Of a stretch of DNA of 6,317 nucleotides, positions 6,077 to 6,317 are shown in pieces (the stretch's first letter is position 1; each line of letters opens with the position of its first letter). The stretch covers positions 1 through 6,317 of the forward strand of contig JAGGXL010000185.1 of the NCBI GenBank assembly GCA_021163085.1. The letters run 5' to 3'. The stretch comes from Thermodesulfobacterium sp. (GTDB lineage Bacteria > Desulfobacterota > Thermodesulfobacteria > Thermodesulfobacteriales > Thermodesulfobacteriaceae). The translations under genes and the position numbers were made by a program. A model generated the notes under the pieces. That model was not told the origin of the DNA. It did no database searches and saw only the letters and a program-made list of their open reading frames with translations.

Positions 6077-6317
6077 TTAGTAGCAGTCACAATCCCAATC
6101 TATACATTCACACTCACATTCTCCCTTGTAACAATAACAATCCCAGTCTATACAAAAACATTCTACTTCACAGTCTTCATATTCAAAGGTGTCTATATAA
6201 TAGTCGCTTTCATAATCATGTTTTTTATACTTATAAGTTTTTTGGTACTTTTTATGCCTTAAATAGTTTTTTAAACCTTCTTTATCCAGAGAAAAACAAG
6301 GATTTATTAAGGGAAAA
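6077..6317 (-). CDS. Cys-rich small protein with duplicated IDWD motif (N-terminus cut off)
   Basis: The frame is open from the right edge to a TAA at 6077-6079, giving 79 visible residues; the start lies outside the window. The visible N-terminal part (about residues 11-35) is basic and Tyr-rich. Residues 36-50 are acidic (ESDYYIDTFEYED). The tail from 49 to 78 holds ten cysteines, mostly as CxC pairs. Two 12-residue units, ECFCIDWDCYCY (52-63) and ECECIDWDCDCY (68-79), repeat 16 residues apart. That the motif is kept while codons differ argues for real coding. I do not recognise the family. CxC-rich tails usually bind metal. The Ile-Asp-Trp element also resembles the IDWG tail with which MazE binds MazF, and the next gene downstream looks like MazF, so an antitoxin role is an attractive but unproven alternative. 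Confidence 0.72.
   Translation of the reverse strand, partial: FPLINPCFSLDKEGLKNYLRHKKYQKTYKYKKHDYESDYYIDTFEYEDCEVECFCIDWDCYCYKGECECECIDWDCDCY
6080..6163 (-). repeat. Imperfect 36-bp direct repeat encoding the Cys/IDWD units
   Basis: Copies are 6080-6115 and 6128-6163, offset by 48 bp, with about 28 of 36 bases the same. Differences include silent changes (GAT/GAC for Asp, TGT/TGC for Cys), while all Cys, Ile-Asp-Trp-Asp and terminal Tyr positions are kept. This looks like an old in-frame duplication kept by selection on the protein. Confidence 0.7.

Noticed and set aside
1..6317. CRISPR repeats, insertion-sequence ends, tRNA or rRNA genes.
   Set aside because: No regularly spaced repeat-spacer pattern, no terminal inverted repeats with a transposase, and no recognisable RNA gene sequence on either strand.

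Overview
This window is part of a type III-B CRISPR-Cas signalling locus. It comes from an AT-rich (roughly 30% G+C) bacterium. The proteins are rich in Lys, Glu, Ile and Phe, and the best ribosome-binding sites are canonical GGAGG. This suggests a thermophilic bacterium of the Aquificota or Thermodesulfobacteriota kind, but that is an inference; no rRNA or housekeeping marker is present. Every gene I can support lies on the minus strand, so the operon reads right to left. It enters from beyond the right edge and leaves beyond the left edge.

In transcription order the genes are: (1) the C-terminal 79 codons of a small Cys-rich protein with two copies of a Cys-x-Cys-Ile-Asp-Trp-Asp-Cys motif (6077-6317, partial); (2) a 139-residue protein that I align with the MazF/PemK endoribonuclease fold, keeping the two MazF active-site residues and carrying four extra cysteines; (3) CalpS, a small ECF-like sigma factor; (4) CalpT, a MazF-like anti-sigma protein; (5) CalpL, a Lon protease fused to a SAVED cyclic-nucleotide sensor; (6) Cas10/Cmr2, the cyclic-oligoadenylate synthase subunit of the Cmr complex (1-2675, C-terminus cut by the window edge). 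Junctions are 5 nt, a 4-nt overlap, 7 nt, a 14-nt overlap and 44 nt, which fits a single operon.

How the parts should work together is known from described CalpL-CalpT-CalpS systems. Target RNA binding by the Cmr complex switches on Cas10, which makes cyclic tetra-adenylate. The CalpL SAVED domain binds it and CalpL assembles into filaments. Its Lon domain then cuts CalpT, and CalpS is freed to redirect RNA polymerase. The residues required for this chain are visible here: the Cas10 HD and GGDD motifs, the CalpL Ser/Lys dyad and duplicated SAVED motifs, and sigma regions 2 and 4 of CalpS.

The less expected parts are the two genes upstream of calpS and a GC-rich structure inside calpT. The MazF-like gene directly follows the Cys-rich gene, the usual antitoxin-toxin order. 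The Cys-rich protein's duplicated Ile-Asp-Trp motif resembles the toxin-binding tail of MazE. A toxin-antitoxin pair may therefore be built into the same operon as the CRISPR-controlled sigma factor. Inside the start of calpT, two 11-bp palindromes (GGGCA-N-TGCCC) form a perfect 14-bp inverted repeat, which stands out in this AT-rich sequence. No CRISPR array, tRNA, rRNA, insertion sequence or intrinsic terminator was seen. The only non-coding stretch longer than a few bases is 2676-2719.
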